Assembly (NCBI RefSeq): GCF_026410255.1 | Contig: NZ_JAPMLL010000003.1 | Span: forward strand, 62,001 to 126,000 | Length of the DNA: 64,000 bases | Direction of reading: 5' to 3' | Source of the DNA: Xanthomarina sp. F1114 | Lineage (GTDB): Bacteria > Bacteroidota > Bacteroidia > Flavobacteriales > Flavobacteriaceae | Part shown: positions 43,081 to 51,507 of the stretch, one piece after another | How the letters are laid out: each line of letters starts with the position of its first letter | Position numbering within the stretch: position 1 is the first letter of the stretch | The notes under the pieces: model-generated | Told to the model about the DNA's origin: nothing | The model's input: the letters and a program-made list of their open reading frames with translations, nothing else | Databases searched by the model: none | Translations under genes and position numbers: made by a program

Positions 43081-44116
43081 CAAAAATTAAAACTGCTTTT
43101 TTATTATTTTCTCCTAACTTGTTTAGTTCTAAATTATCTTCTTTAAAATCTCCCCAATCTTTTATATCCTGAACTGGCTCTACACTTTCCAAAATTGGAT
43201 ATTCGTAATTGGCATCAGTAAATACTTTTTGTGCTTCTTCACTAATTAAATACTCAATAAACAGAATAGCATTGGCTCTATTGGGAGCATATTTAGCAAC
43301 TCCTGCTCCACTAACGTTTATATGCGTTCCTCTATCTTCTTGATTCGGGAAAAACAAACCAATTTGCTTAGCTGTTTTTACTTCTTCAGGATCTGGAGAA
43401 TTTAACATTTTACCTATATAATACGAGTTTACAATTGCTAAGTCTCCTTCTCCAGCAACCACAGCTTTTACCTGGTCTCTATCTGAACCTTTTGGAGAAC
43501 GTGCCATATTTGCGACAATTCCTTCAGCCCAACTTTTTGCAGCCTCTTCACCATTATTAGCAATAATTGAAGCCATTAAGGATTGGTTATAGATATTAGA
43601 AGATGATCTTACTAATATTTTTCCTTTCCACTTTGGATTAACTAAATCTTCATAAGTTGAAAGATCTTCCGGTTTAACTCTGTCTTTTGAATAAGCGATA
43701 ATACGAGCTCTTTTTGTTAAGCCAAACCACTGATTATCCTCATCTTGTAAATGCTTAGGAATTGCATTTTCTAAAATATTCGATTCAATGCTTTGTAACA
43801 AGCCTTGATCCTTTGCACGACTTAATCTTCCAGCATCAACGGTAATTAAAACATCGGCAGGAGATTGTTTCCCCTCCATTTTCATTTTCTGAATGAGCTC
43901 GTCTGCACTGGCATTAATAACTTTTACTTTAATTCCTGTCTTCTCTTCAAACATTCTAAAGATATTTTGATCCGGCTCGTAATGACGGTGTGTATATACA
44001 TTTACAACCTGGTCCTTTACCATTTCCTTTTCTGTGGAATTATCTTTTTTCTTGTTATCATTTCCACATGCTGCTAATAAGGCAAAAGCAGCCATTGCTA
44101 ATACAAATCTTTTCAT
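43061..44116 (-). CDS. Fe(III) ABC transporter substrate-binding lipoprotein
   Basis: A 351-residue binding protein of the FbpA/FutA family. The signal peptide ends in Leu-Ala-Ala-Cys (Cys17), so it is a lipoprotein; the following Asn/Asp/Lys stretch is a flexible linker. Family segments are VNVYTHRHYEPDQNIFRMFEE, DVLITVDAGRLSRAKDQGLLQ and NSYYIGKML, where Tyr residues bind ferric iron. It is the first gene of the importer operon and has a good promoter. Confidence 0.92.
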   Translation of the reverse strand: MKRFVLAMAAFALLAACGNDNKKKDNSTEKEMVKDQVVNVYTHRHYEPDQNIFRMFEEKTGIKVKVINASADELIQKMKMEGKQSPADVLITVDAGRLSRAKDQGLLQSIESNILENAIPKHLQDEDNQWFGLTKRARIIAYSKDRVKPEDLSTYEDLVNPKWKGKILVRSSSNIYNQSLMASIIANNGEEAAKSWAEGIVANMARSPKGSDRDQVKAVVAGEGDLAIVNSYYIGKMLNSPDPEEVKTAKQIGLFFPNQEDRGTHINVSGAGVAKYAPNRANAILFIEYLISEEAQKVFTDANYEYPILESVEPVQDIKDWGDFKEDNLELNKLGENNKKAVLIFDETSWK

Positions 44117-44144
44117 TTTATCTCTTTTTCTCTGTTATAAAGTG

Positions 44145-44173
44145 CAAATATAGTAATTTAGAATGGGTACAAA
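44145..44173 (-). promoter_or_regulatory. Promoter of the Fe(III) importer operon
   Basis: On the minus strand TTTG (44170-44173), a 17-bp spacer, then TATATTTG (44145-44152), an exact TAnnTTTG element. The start codon lies 28 bp downstream. No Fur-box-like palindrome was recognised here. Confidence 0.65.
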
Positions 44174-44319
44174 TAGCAGAAAGCAAATCATTGTAAAAAA
44201 TCAAATTCAATTGATCAAGAAACCAATACTTTAACTATAATTTTAAACGGGTTAAATTTGTGCGGGTTTTGCCTAATCCCTTTGGTTTAAAAAGAGGAAA
44301 TTAGAAAATTACAACTAAT

Positions 44320-45627
44320 TTAATCCTTAGCTAAAGACAAACCAATTTTATAAGCTTCCAAAGCTCGTTCTCTTGCAAACTTATGATCTACCATGGGCTC
44401 TGGATAACCAAAATCGAACTCAGGAATCCATTTTCTAGTATATTTCAACTCTTTATCAAATTTTTGTAATTGCAATGTGGGATTGAAAACTCTAAAATAC
44501 GGTGCAGCATCGCAACCTGTACCGGCTGCCCATTGCCAATTCCCGTTATTTGACGACAACTCGTAATCAAGGAGTTTTTCTGCAAAATATGCCTCTCCTA
44601 ACCTCCAATCAATCAGCAAATGTTTACATAGAAAACTAGCGGTAACCATTCTAACTCTGTTATGCATATATCCCGTTTCATTTAATTCGCGCATTCCAGC
44701 ATCTACTAATGGATATCCTGTTTTACCTTTACACCAACGTTCGAAATCTTTAGGACTGTCTCTCCACTTTATAGCATCGTATTTAGATTTAAAACTATTA
44801 GTAACCACTTTTGGAAAGTGATATAATATTTGCATAAAAAATTCTCGCCAAATCAATTCACTTAAAAAAACAGCGTTTTCTTTTAGCGCAAAGTTTACTA
44901 TTTTTCTAACACTTACAGTACCAAATCTTAAATGTGGAGATAAATAAGAAGTTCCATTTTTAGCTGGAAAATCTCTATTTAAATCATAGTCTGAAATCAC
45001 ATCGAAATTCGCGGGATATACTTTCTGATTGCTCGTAATAAACCCTATAGATTCTAGCGTTGGGAAAGCAGTTTCAAACAAATAAAAATTATTCTCTTTA
45101 TAATTCTCTTCTATTATTTCTGTAAATCCGTCCTGTTTTAGTTTGCTCAGCCATTTATTCTTATAAGGTGTGTAAACTGTATATGGCTTTCCATCTTTTT
45201 TAAGAATATCATTTTCTTCAAATACAACTTGATCTTTATAATGATAAACCTTTGTATTATTCAAACTCAACAAGCTACTGATTTCTAGGTCTCTTTTAAT
45301 GGCATAAGGCTCATAGTCTCTATTAAAAAACACATTTTTAATATTAAATTCAGCAATTAACTCTTTCCATACTTGGTTTACAGTTCCCTTTTTAATCATT
45401 AAAGAACTGTTATACTTATTAAGTTGGAGGTTTATTTTTTTAAGTGAATTATATATAAAAGTGATTCTTCCATCATTTTTGGGCAAGTCGTTTATAATAT
45501 CATCATCAAAAATAAAAATAGCTAATACAGGCAAGCCATGTTTTAAGGCTTTATTTAGACCTATATTATCTTCTAGCCGTAAATCTCTCCTAAACCAAAA
45601 GATTGTAATTTCATTTTTCTGTTGCAT
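44320..45627 (-). CDS. phrB: Deoxyribodipyrimidine photolyase
   Basis: A 435-residue photolyase/cryptochrome. The N-terminal antenna domain begins IFWFRRDLRLEDNIGL; the C-terminal FAD domain has SYLSPHLRFGTVSVR, GKTGYPLVDAGMREL, MHNRVRMVTASFL and DYELSSNNGNWQWAAGTGCDAAPYFRVFNP. The intact DNA-binding and Trp/Asn motifs favour a CPD photolyase over a regulatory cryptochrome. ATG 45627 is preferred to the TTG two codons upstream. It is the last gene of a photoprotection-type operon, 9 bp after the CIA30 gene. Confidence 0.92.
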   Translation of the reverse strand: MQQKNEITIFWFRRDLRLEDNIGLNKALKHGLPVLAIFIFDDDIINDLPKNDGRITFIYNSLKKINLQLNKYNSSLMIKKGTVNQVWKELIAEFNIKNVFFNRDYEPYAIKRDLEISSLLSLNNTKVYHYKDQVVFEENDILKKDGKPYTVYTPYKNKWLSKLKQDGFTEIIEENYKENNFYLFETAFPTLESIGFITSNQKVYPANFDVISDYDLNRDFPAKNGTSYLSPHLRFGTVSVRKIVNFALKENAVFLSELIWREFFMQILYHFPKVVTNSFKSKYDAIKWRDSPKDFERWCKGKTGYPLVDAGMRELNETGYMHNRVRMVTASFLCKHLLIDWRLGEAYFAEKLLDYELSSNNGNWQWAAGTGCDAAPYFRVFNPTLQLQKFDKELKYTRKWIPEFDFGYPEPMVDHKFARERALEAYKIGLSLAKD

Positions 45628-45636
45628 CCTCAATTA

Positions 45637-46143
45637 TTACTTAAATTCAATAGTATCTATTTCAATTTCGAAGAGTCCTTCTTTTTTATCACTAATCATG
45701 ACTCCAACTCTAATAATGTTGTTAAGTTTACTAACATCCACTTCAGTTTTTGTAATCTGACCTCTATTATATTGTTGAAAATCGTTCATTTTTAATTCCA
45801 TTATCTCCCAATCTGTTGTTTCCGAACTAAAATAGTGCTTATAATTTATTCTAGAATCTACTTTGGAGCTAGCCAATCGGAAAGCAAAATCCCTATCATT
45901 ACTTCTAAATTTTATATGAATGGTTTTATAGATTGACAAATCAAAATTTTGGTCACTACTCCGTATCGATGCAAAACCACCATTATTTTTAAATGAAAGT
46001 TCGCCTCTAAAAATGAGGCTGTTTTCTGTTAATGCCATTGTTGAATTTGATAATCCACCCATAACATCATCATTGACTATCATCCAATCTTGACCATCTT
46101 TCCTGCTACCAAAATCTATTATATTGTTTTTACTATTTATCAT
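45637..46143 (-). CDS. CIA30 family protein
   Basis: A 168-residue beta-sandwich protein of the CIA30/galactose-binding-like type. The family opening is visible: WMIVNDDVMGGLSNSTM and then GFASIRSS and IHIKFRSNDRDFAFRL. No signal peptide. In bacteria the family is often found with light-response and oxidative-stress genes, as here between the SRPBCC and photolyase genes. The biochemical role is unknown; a ligand-binding function is possible. Confidence 0.85.
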   Translation of the reverse strand: MINSKNNIIDFGSRKDGQDWMIVNDDVMGGLSNSTMALTENSLIFRGELSFKNNGGFASIRSSDQNFDLSIYKTIHIKFRSNDRDFAFRLASSKVDSRINYKHYFSSETTDWEIMELKMNDFQQYNRGQITKTEVDVSKLNNIIRVGVMISDKKEGLFEIEIDTIEFK

Positions 46144-46157
46144 AGTTATTTGTATTA

Positions 46158-46625
46158 TTACTGATAAAGTCCAAATCTCTTTTCCACAGCGACAGTTCTA
46201 TAGTCAAAAATTTCCTTCAATTTACTTTTAATAATTAAGTGATTGGCAATTGCACCTAAAAAACCAAAAGGCGGTTGATAACTAACGATATCTCTCATTA
46301 AAACTCCATTTTCTATGGGCTCGATGATATGTTGATGATGCCATAAAGTATATGGTCCCACCCGCTGTTCATCTACAAAAAATCTTTTATCCTCAATATG
46401 TGTTATTTCTGTAACCCAGGTGGTTTTAATTCCTAAAATAGGACTTACTTTATAAGAGATTATCATGCCTGGATACATTTTATCAGGTAAGTTTTCTGAA
46501 GTAATATCAAAACCCATATATTCCGGAGTAATAACTTTTAAATTTGATGGCGAGGAGATAAAATCCCATAATGCATCTATAGTACAATTGATTTTCTGTT
46601 CTTTTATTAATTGATAAAATGCCAT
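46158..46625 (-). CDS. SRPBCC (START-like) family protein
   Basis: A 155-residue ligand-binding protein. The SRPBCC fold is suggested by ALWDFISSPSNLKVITPEYMGF, then GMIISYKVSPILGIKTTWVTEI and the C-terminal helix. It resembles the cell-division-inhibitor-like SRPBCC proteins that often accompany SDR (YfcH-type) enzymes. The position inside the photolyase operon suggests a lipophilic ligand. No enzyme activity can be claimed. Confidence 0.83.
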   Translation of the reverse strand: MAFYQLIKEQKINCTIDALWDFISSPSNLKVITPEYMGFDITSENLPDKMYPGMIISYKVSPILGIKTTWVTEITHIEDKRFFVDEQRVGPYTLWHHQHIIEPIENGVLMRDIVSYQPPFGFLGAIANHLIIKSKLKEIFDYRTVAVEKRFGLYQ

Positions 46626-46642
46626 TTACTTTTTTGTATTAT

Positions 46643-47104
46643 TTAGTTATATGCGTAAACATAAAAATTGAGTGAGGTTGCTATAAATAGCCACAAAATA
46701 TAAGGAGCTACGAGCAAACTCATTAAATTTAGCTGACTGTGGAAGGCGACAAGAAAATAGAGCATTAAAAGAGACAGTAAGGTAATAATTATAAGTCCAA
46801 TGCCCACTTGATGCTGATTAAAAAACATAAAATTCCATCCAATATTTAGAAGCACTTGAACAAGAAACAGAACAATAACTTGTGTGGATTTATCTACGGT
46901 ATATAATTCTGCCATATATACCGAAAAACAAATCATAATCGCAGTCCATGCTGCACCAAAAACCCAGCCTGGCGGAGTCCATGGTGCTTTATTTAAACCC
47001 AAATACCATTCGGTTTGCGGTCCATTACCCATGAGGTAACTACCAATACCTAAGGCTCCAAAATTTATAATAAGGAAAATAGTGATAGTGACTAAAAATT
47101 TCAT
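46643..47104 (-). CDS. TspO/MBR family protein
   Basis: A 153-residue membrane protein with five hydrophobic segments. The Trp/Pro-rich loop LNKAPWTPPGWVFGAAWTAI and the later WNFMFFNQHQVGIGL are the signature of TspO, the tryptophan-rich sensory protein that binds porphyrins and other hydrophobic ligands. ATG 47104 is chosen; an upstream in-frame start would add 14 non-family residues and lie inside the SDR gene. Its place in a photolyase operon fits its known link with light and porphyrin stress. Confidence 0.92.
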   Translation of the reverse strand: MKFLVTITIFLIINFGALGIGSYLMGNGPQTEWYLGLNKAPWTPPGWVFGAAWTAIMICFSVYMAELYTVDKSTQVIVLFLVQVLLNIGWNFMFFNQHQVGIGLIIITLLSLLMLYFLVAFHSQLNLMSLLVAPYILWLFIATSLNFYVYAYN

Positions 47105-47108
47105 AGAA

Positions 47109-47792
47109 TTATATTTTAAAAGATACGATACCACAATCCAACTCAATAATTTGACCTGAGATGGAAGCAGCTTTATCTGATATTAAGAACTGGGCCATAT
47201 CTGCAACTTCTTGAGGCTCTAAATATTTTTTCAAAGGATGTCTTTCAATCATTTTTTTCTTCATCTCATCATTACGTAATAATTTATTGGCCAGATTGGT
47301 ATCTGTTAATGTTGGAGCAATAGCATTAACTCTTATTGATGGAGCTAGTTCTGCTCCTAAAGATTTTACAAGACCTTCTACACCGCCTTTTGCCGTTGCA
47401 ATACTTGCATGAAAAGGCATTCCTAACTTAACAGCAACCGAACTAAACAACAATATAGAGGGAGTATTTCCCTTCTTTAAAACAGGCAAATACTTCTTAA
47501 TCACTTTAACAGCCCCTAAAACATTGATATTAAAGTCCTCCTTAAAGTCATCCAAACTTAACCTTGAAATAGGTTTTAAATTGATGCTTCCAGGGCAATA
47601 AATTAAGGCATCTGCTTCAAGTATTTCTGGTAATTCATCTTCTAAAACATCCATTTGAAATTGTTTAATATTTTTATATTCTAGTTCAGAAGCTGTTCTA
47701 CTAATATTTATAATTTCAAAGTCATTTTTTAGATTTTCAACTAGAGCTTTCCCAATACCTTTAGTTCCACCTATTATTATTATTTTTCTCAT
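47109..47792 (-). CDS. Short-chain dehydrogenase/reductase
   Basis: A 227-residue SDR. The NAD(P) motif IIIGGTKGIGKAL, an NVLGAVKVI stretch, the catalytic Ser in LFSSVAVK and the usual late Pro turn are present. The position of the Tyr in the Tyr-x-x-x-Lys motif is taken by HASIATAKGG, so Tyr appears replaced by Ile (Ser-Ile-Ala-Thr-Ala-Lys), which may alter or remove activity. It belongs to the photolyase operon, 4 bp before tspO. The substrate is unknown. Confidence 0.83.
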   Translation of the reverse strand: MRKIIIIGGTKGIGKALVENLKNDFEIINISRTASELEYKNIKQFQMDVLEDELPEILEADALIYCPGSINLKPISRLSLDDFKEDFNINVLGAVKVIKKYLPVLKKGNTPSILLFSSVAVKLGMPFHASIATAKGGVEGLVKSLGAELAPSIRVNAIAPTLTDTNLANKLLRNDEMKKKMIERHPLKKYLEPQEVADMAQFLISDKAASISGQIIELDCGIVSFKI

Positions 47793-47853
47793 ATTCTTAA
47801 TCGCTATTAACTTATTTAATTTTAGATTTAGATTTAAACTAAAACTTCTTTTT

Positions 47854-49275
47854 CTAAACTTTAGTTAATTTATTAATCATTCCGTTAAAAATAAAGCCAT
47901 GAAAAGGCCAAACACTGTACCAATAAAGTCTTCCTAATAAGCCATTAGGTCTAAAAACGGCACGTTGGTAGAGTGTTTTATTAATTATTGCAAATTCTAA
48001 CCAAGCTTCACCTGGTAGTTTCATTTCGGCATAAAGCAAGAGTCGTTTTTCTTTTTTATTTGCATAAAGTACACGCCAAAAATCTAAAGAGTCTCCTGCA
48101 CTTAGTTTTGAAGGATGTGTTCTTCCTCGTCTCAACCCAATTCCGCCAACCAATTTGTCTAGATATCCTCTAACTTTCCAAAGAGAGTTTCCATAATACC
48201 AGCCATTTCCCCCTCCTATAGACCATATTTTCTCAATGGTTTTCGATTCGTCTATAATTGTTCTTTTTTTTATATCCTTATAACATCCAAAATTGGGCAC
48301 TTCAATATATTGGGATAATTTCTTATTGAAACGTCCACTAACAAAAGAATCTTTCCAACTAGAAAAAATGCTGTTTTGCTCAATCATATTAAACGCTTTT
48401 TCCACAGCTTCTTTGTACGACATAGGATTTACGCCTAAAATCTTATTTATATCGCTAGGCTTTCCAATTACCTCTACCTTCATACTATCTACTAAACTTA
48501 TGGCTAGCTTATACGAAGTTGCAGTTATAAAATACAACCAATAAGAAGAAAGCTTGGGCGTCATTACTGGAACGGAATAAATATATCTTTTAAAATTACG
48601 CACTTCAGAAAACTGCAACATCATCTGTTTGTATGAGAGAACCTCCGGACCAAAAATATCAAAGGATTTATTGTACAATTCTGTTTTTCCAATAGACTTG
48701 GAAAGAAATGCAAGCACATCTCTAATAGCAATGTATTGCGATTTTGTATTTACCCATTTTGGCACAATCATTAGGGGTAATTTCTCTACAAGATCTCTAA
48801 TAATTTCAAAAGATGCACTTCCACTTCCTACAATTATTCCTGCTCGAAAGGTGGTTAAAGCATAAATATTAGATCTCAAAGTGGTTTCTACTTCTTTTCT
48901 AGAAGCTAAATGCTTGGATAAATTATCATCATTTACAATTCCGCTCAAATAAATAACCTGTATGGCATTTGTGTTTTCGATAGCTGTTTTGAAGTTTAAA
49001 GCACATTGCTTTTCTAATTTTTCAAAATCTTTAGTATCGGCAGACATAGAATGAATTAAGTAATAAGCAATATCGATATCTTTAGGAATCTGATTTAAGG
49101 TTTCTTTTTTTAAAAAATCTACTTCTACAATTGAAATATTTTCATTATTCTTAATTACTTCTGGAACCCGATCTTTGTCTCTAACACAACACACCACTTT
49201 ATGATTTAATTCCAACAGCAATGGAATTAATCGCTTGCCTATATAACCTGTAGTACCAGTTAGTAAAATTTTCAT
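47854..49275 (-). CDS. SDR family NAD-dependent epimerase with DUF2867 domain
   Basis: A 473-residue protein. Residues 1 to about 290 are an extended atypical SDR (LLTGTTGYIGKRLIPLL, then QVIYLSGIVND and LTTFRAGIIVGSGSASFEI). Residues about 320-473 are DUF2867 (WSIGGGNGWYYGN, GDSLDFWRVLYAN, PGEAWLEFAI). This fusion is widespread beside photolyase genes and light-dependent MerR (LitR/CarH) regulators. It is the first gene of the operon. Function unknown; redox modification of a lipid or pigment is possible. Confidence 0.88.
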   Translation of the reverse strand: MKILLTGTTGYIGKRLIPLLLELNHKVVCCVRDKDRVPEVIKNNENISIVEVDFLKKETLNQIPKDIDIAYYLIHSMSADTKDFEKLEKQCALNFKTAIENTNAIQVIYLSGIVNDDNLSKHLASRKEVETTLRSNIYALTTFRAGIIVGSGSASFEIIRDLVEKLPLMIVPKWVNTKSQYIAIRDVLAFLSKSIGKTELYNKSFDIFGPEVLSYKQMMLQFSEVRNFKRYIYSVPVMTPKLSSYWLYFITATSYKLAISLVDSMKVEVIGKPSDINKILGVNPMSYKEAVEKAFNMIEQNSIFSSWKDSFVSGRFNKKLSQYIEVPNFGCYKDIKKRTIIDESKTIEKIWSIGGGNGWYYGNSLWKVRGYLDKLVGGIGLRRGRTHPSKLSAGDSLDFWRVLYANKKEKRLLLYAEMKLPGEAWLEFAIINKTLYQRAVFRPNGLLGRLYWYSVWPFHGFIFNGMINKLTKV

Positions 49276-49435
49276 TCTTTAATTATTAATCAGATAAGCG
49301 AAAAATTCATCTTAAAACCCCGTTTAAAATTCCTTATAATCTTAGTTTCTGCAACGACATATTTTTCTAAAAAACTAAAATGAATTCAGCTTTAGAAATA
49401 TAAATGCTATAACCATAGTTTGACCTTTAAAAATT

Positions 49436-49467
49436 TTGTCTAACAAAAATAATAAATAGTTAGACAA
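49436..49467. promoter_or_regulatory. Perfect inverted repeat operator over the photolyase-operon promoter
   Basis: TTGTCTAAC (49436-49444) and GTTAGACAA (49459-49467) are exact inverted copies separated by 14 bp. The pair covers most of the promoter spacer and the TAnnTTTG element. This geometry suits a dimeric repressor, or a MerR-type activator acting on the spacer. The regulator gene is not in the window. Confidence 0.65.
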
Positions 49468-49473
49468 TAACAA
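49444..49473 (-). promoter_or_regulatory. Promoter of the photolyase operon
   Basis: On the minus strand TTG (49471-49473), a 19-bp spacer and TATTTTTG (49444-49451): a full match to the Bacteroidota primary promoter. The first gene begins about 170 bp downstream, so a long leader is expected. It is overlapped by a perfect inverted repeat. Confidence 0.75.
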
Positions 49474-49561
49474 TAAAAAATGTAGTTATTCTTATAAAAA
49501 CATCCTTTTAGAATATAAATGCAGAAGTGGATTGGAATTACTGAATTATTTTGAAAAAAAA

Positions 49562-49753
49562 CTAGCCAGTGAAATTTTGTCTATAAAAATATTGTAAGTC
49601 TCCTTTTGGAGGATTACCAAATATGTCTGAGTGATAAATTACTTCCAAGAAAGAGTTTTTTCCCTTCTTATAAGTAATTAAAGAAGAGCTTAACTTTTCC
49701 TTTTTTTTATAATTATCAAAAAAATCTAGTAAGACAAGTGTCTTAGCATTTTT
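49562..49753 (-). pseudogene. Orphan open frame, probable gene remnant
   Basis: The minus strand is open for 63 codons before TAG at 49562-49564, with no ATG, GTG or other convincing start after the upstream TGA (49754-49756). The translation has the look of real protein, with LVLLDFFDNYKKKEKL, then KKGKNSFLEVIYHSDIFGNP and an aromatic end QYFYRQNFTG. It lies between the tRNA terminator and the photolyase-operon promoter. It could be the 3' end of a lost gene. No family was recognised. Confidence 0.35.
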
Positions 49754-49773
49754 TCAAGCTCAGTTTATGGCAT

Positions 49774-49802
49774 AAAAAAAGCTTCAGTTTTCACTGAAGC
49801 TC
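49774..49802 (-). terminator. Terminator of tRNA-Leu
   Basis: On the minus strand a 7-bp GC-containing stem (49781-49787 with 49794-49800) is followed by a run of seven T (A run at 49774-49780 on the plus strand). It begins 14 bp after the 3' end of the tRNA. Confidence 0.85.
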
Positions 49803-49815
49803 TTCTCTTATTTTG

Positions 49816-49897
49816 TGCGGGCAGGGAGACTCGAACTCCCACACCTCGCGGCACTAGATCCTAAGTCTAGCGTGTCTACCAATTCCACCACGCCCGC
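49816..49897 (-). tRNA. tRNA-Leu (anticodon TAG)
   Basis: An 82-base cloverleaf on the minus strand. The acceptor stem GCGGGCG pairs with TGCCCGC (one G-U) and ends in discriminator A. The anticodon loop CTTAGGA sits on a five-pair stem CTAGA/TCTAG and gives anticodon TAG. There is a long variable arm, as expected for class II leucine tRNA, and a T loop TTCGAGT. No CCA is encoded. Confidence 0.95.
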
Positions 49898-50004
49898 AAT
49901 AAGGGTGCAAATATAAAAATTACTTTTAATATACAATCGCATCTTAGCATAAAAATTCTACTTGTTTTCGTATTTTTGATGAAATTCAAAAAAAAAAGTT
50001 TAAA

Positions 50005-51393
50005 ATGAATAACATATCCACCTACATTGGCGAGCATAAAGAACGCTTTTTAAACGAGCTTCTAGATTTGCTTAAAATTCCATCTATTAGTGCAGACTCT
50101 GCCTATAAAAAAGATGTTTTAAATACAGCTGATGTTGTAAAAACCAGATTAGAAGAAGCCGGATGCAATCATGTTGAAATTTGTGAAACAGCTGGTTACC
50201 CAATTGTTTATGGCGAAAAAATAATTGACAGGAATTTACCAACTGTTTTAGTTTATGGCCATTACGATGTACAACCACCAGATCCATTAAATTTATGGAA
50301 TTCACCACCATTTGAGCCTGTAATAAAAGAAACAGAACTACATCCAGAAGGAGCTATTTTTGCTCGCGGTGCTTGTGATGATAAAGGACAAATGTACATG
50401 CATGTTAAGGCGATGGAGTTTATGACCAAAACAGACCAATTGCCATGTAATGTGAAATTTATGATTGAAGGAGAAGAGGAAGTAGGAAGCTCGAACCTAG
50501 CTGTTTTTGTTAAAAACAATCAAGAGAAATTAAAGAATGATGTGATTTTAATTTCAGATACTGGAATGATTGCCAAAGATGTACCTTCTATTACTACCGG
50601 ACTTCGTGGTTTAAGTTATGTAGAAGTTGTAGTTACTGGACCAAATAGAGATTTACACTCCGGCTTATATGGAGGAGCAGTTGCCAACCCGATAAACGTA
50701 TTAACAAAAATGATTGCTTCTTTACACGATGAAAACAACCATATTACCATCCCTGGTTTTTATGACAAAGTAGAAGAACTTTCAAAAGAAGAACGTGCCG
50801 AAATGGCTAAAGCACCTTTTTCTTTAGATGCGTATAAGAAATCTTTAGATATTGATGCTGTATATGGTGAAGCAGGCTTTACAACCAACGAAAGAAATTC
50901 TATTCGTCCTACTTTAGATGTCAATGGTATTTGGGGAGGATATACTGGCGAAGGAGCAAAAACTGTTATTGCCAGTCAAGCTTTTGCAAAAATATCGATG
51001 AGATTAGTGCCACACCAAGAATGGGAAGAAATTACACAACTATTCAAAAAGCATTTTGAGAGCATTGCTCCAGAAGGTGTTAAAGTTGAAGTAAAACCTC
51101 ATCACGGAGGCCAAGGTTATGTAACTCCAATAGACAGTATTGGGTATCAAGCAGCAAGTAAAGCCTATTTTGATACTTTTGGAAAAACACCAATTCCACA
51201 ACGTAGTGGAGGAAGTATTCCAATTGTTTCCTTATTTGAACAGGAATTAAAAAGTAAAACTATTCTTATGGGATTCGGTTTAGATAGCGATGCCATTCAC
51301 TCTCCTAACGAGCACTTTGGATTGTTTAATTATTACAAAGGAATTGAGACTATTCCTTTATTCTATAAGTACTTTACAGAGTTAAGCAAATAA
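50005..51393 (+). CDS. M20-family dipeptidase
   Basis: A 462-residue zinc peptidase of the M20/M25/M40 group. The metal and catalytic motifs are VYGHYDVQPPDP, GACDDKGQMY, EGEEEVGS and the late HSPNEHFGL; the dimerisation (lid) domain spans about 190-350. The length and the DVQPP motif match cytosolic non-specific dipeptidase-like enzymes of Bacteroidota. No signal peptide, so it should act in the cytoplasm on imported peptides. It is a single-gene unit ended by a terminator. Confidence 0.92.
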   Translation: MNNISTYIGEHKERFLNELLDLLKIPSISADSAYKKDVLNTADVVKTRLEEAGCNHVEICETAGYPIVYGEKIIDRNLPTVLVYGHYDVQPPDPLNLWNSPPFEPVIKETELHPEGAIFARGACDDKGQMYMHVKAMEFMTKTDQLPCNVKFMIEGEEEVGSSNLAVFVKNNQEKLKNDVILISDTGMIAKDVPSITTGLRGLSYVEVVVTGPNRDLHSGLYGGAVANPINVLTKMIASLHDENNHITIPGFYDKVEELSKEERAEMAKAPFSLDAYKKSLDIDAVYGEAGFTTNERNSIRPTLDVNGIWGGYTGEGAKTVIASQAFAKISMRLVPHQEWEEITQLFKKHFESIAPEGVKVEVKPHHGGQGYVTPIDSIGYQAASKAYFDTFGKTPIPQRSGGSIPIVSLFEQELKSKTILMGFGLDSDAIHSPNEHFGLFNYYKGIETIPLFYKYFTELSK

Positions 51394-51418
51394 GCTTTTC
51401 TTGTAAAATATAAAAAGC

Positions 51419-51458
51419 AAACCCATTCATTTTAAAATAGATGAATGGGTTTTATTGT
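51419..51458. terminator. Bidirectional terminator between M20 and M28 genes
   Basis: A perfect 12-bp inverted repeat (51419-51430 with 51441-51452) around a 10-base loop, followed by T-rich sequence on the plus strand and on the minus strand. It serves the two convergent peptidase genes. Confidence 0.85.
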
Positions 51459-51507
51459 TTTAACCAAAGCTAATTACAACTCTGGTAGTACTATTATTCT
51501 AATAGAC

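Noticed and set aside
49730-49745. Palindrome TAAGACA-AG-TGTCTTA as a second operator
   Set aside because: It lies inside the possible remnant frame, over 250 bp from the promoter, and does not match the operator sequence.
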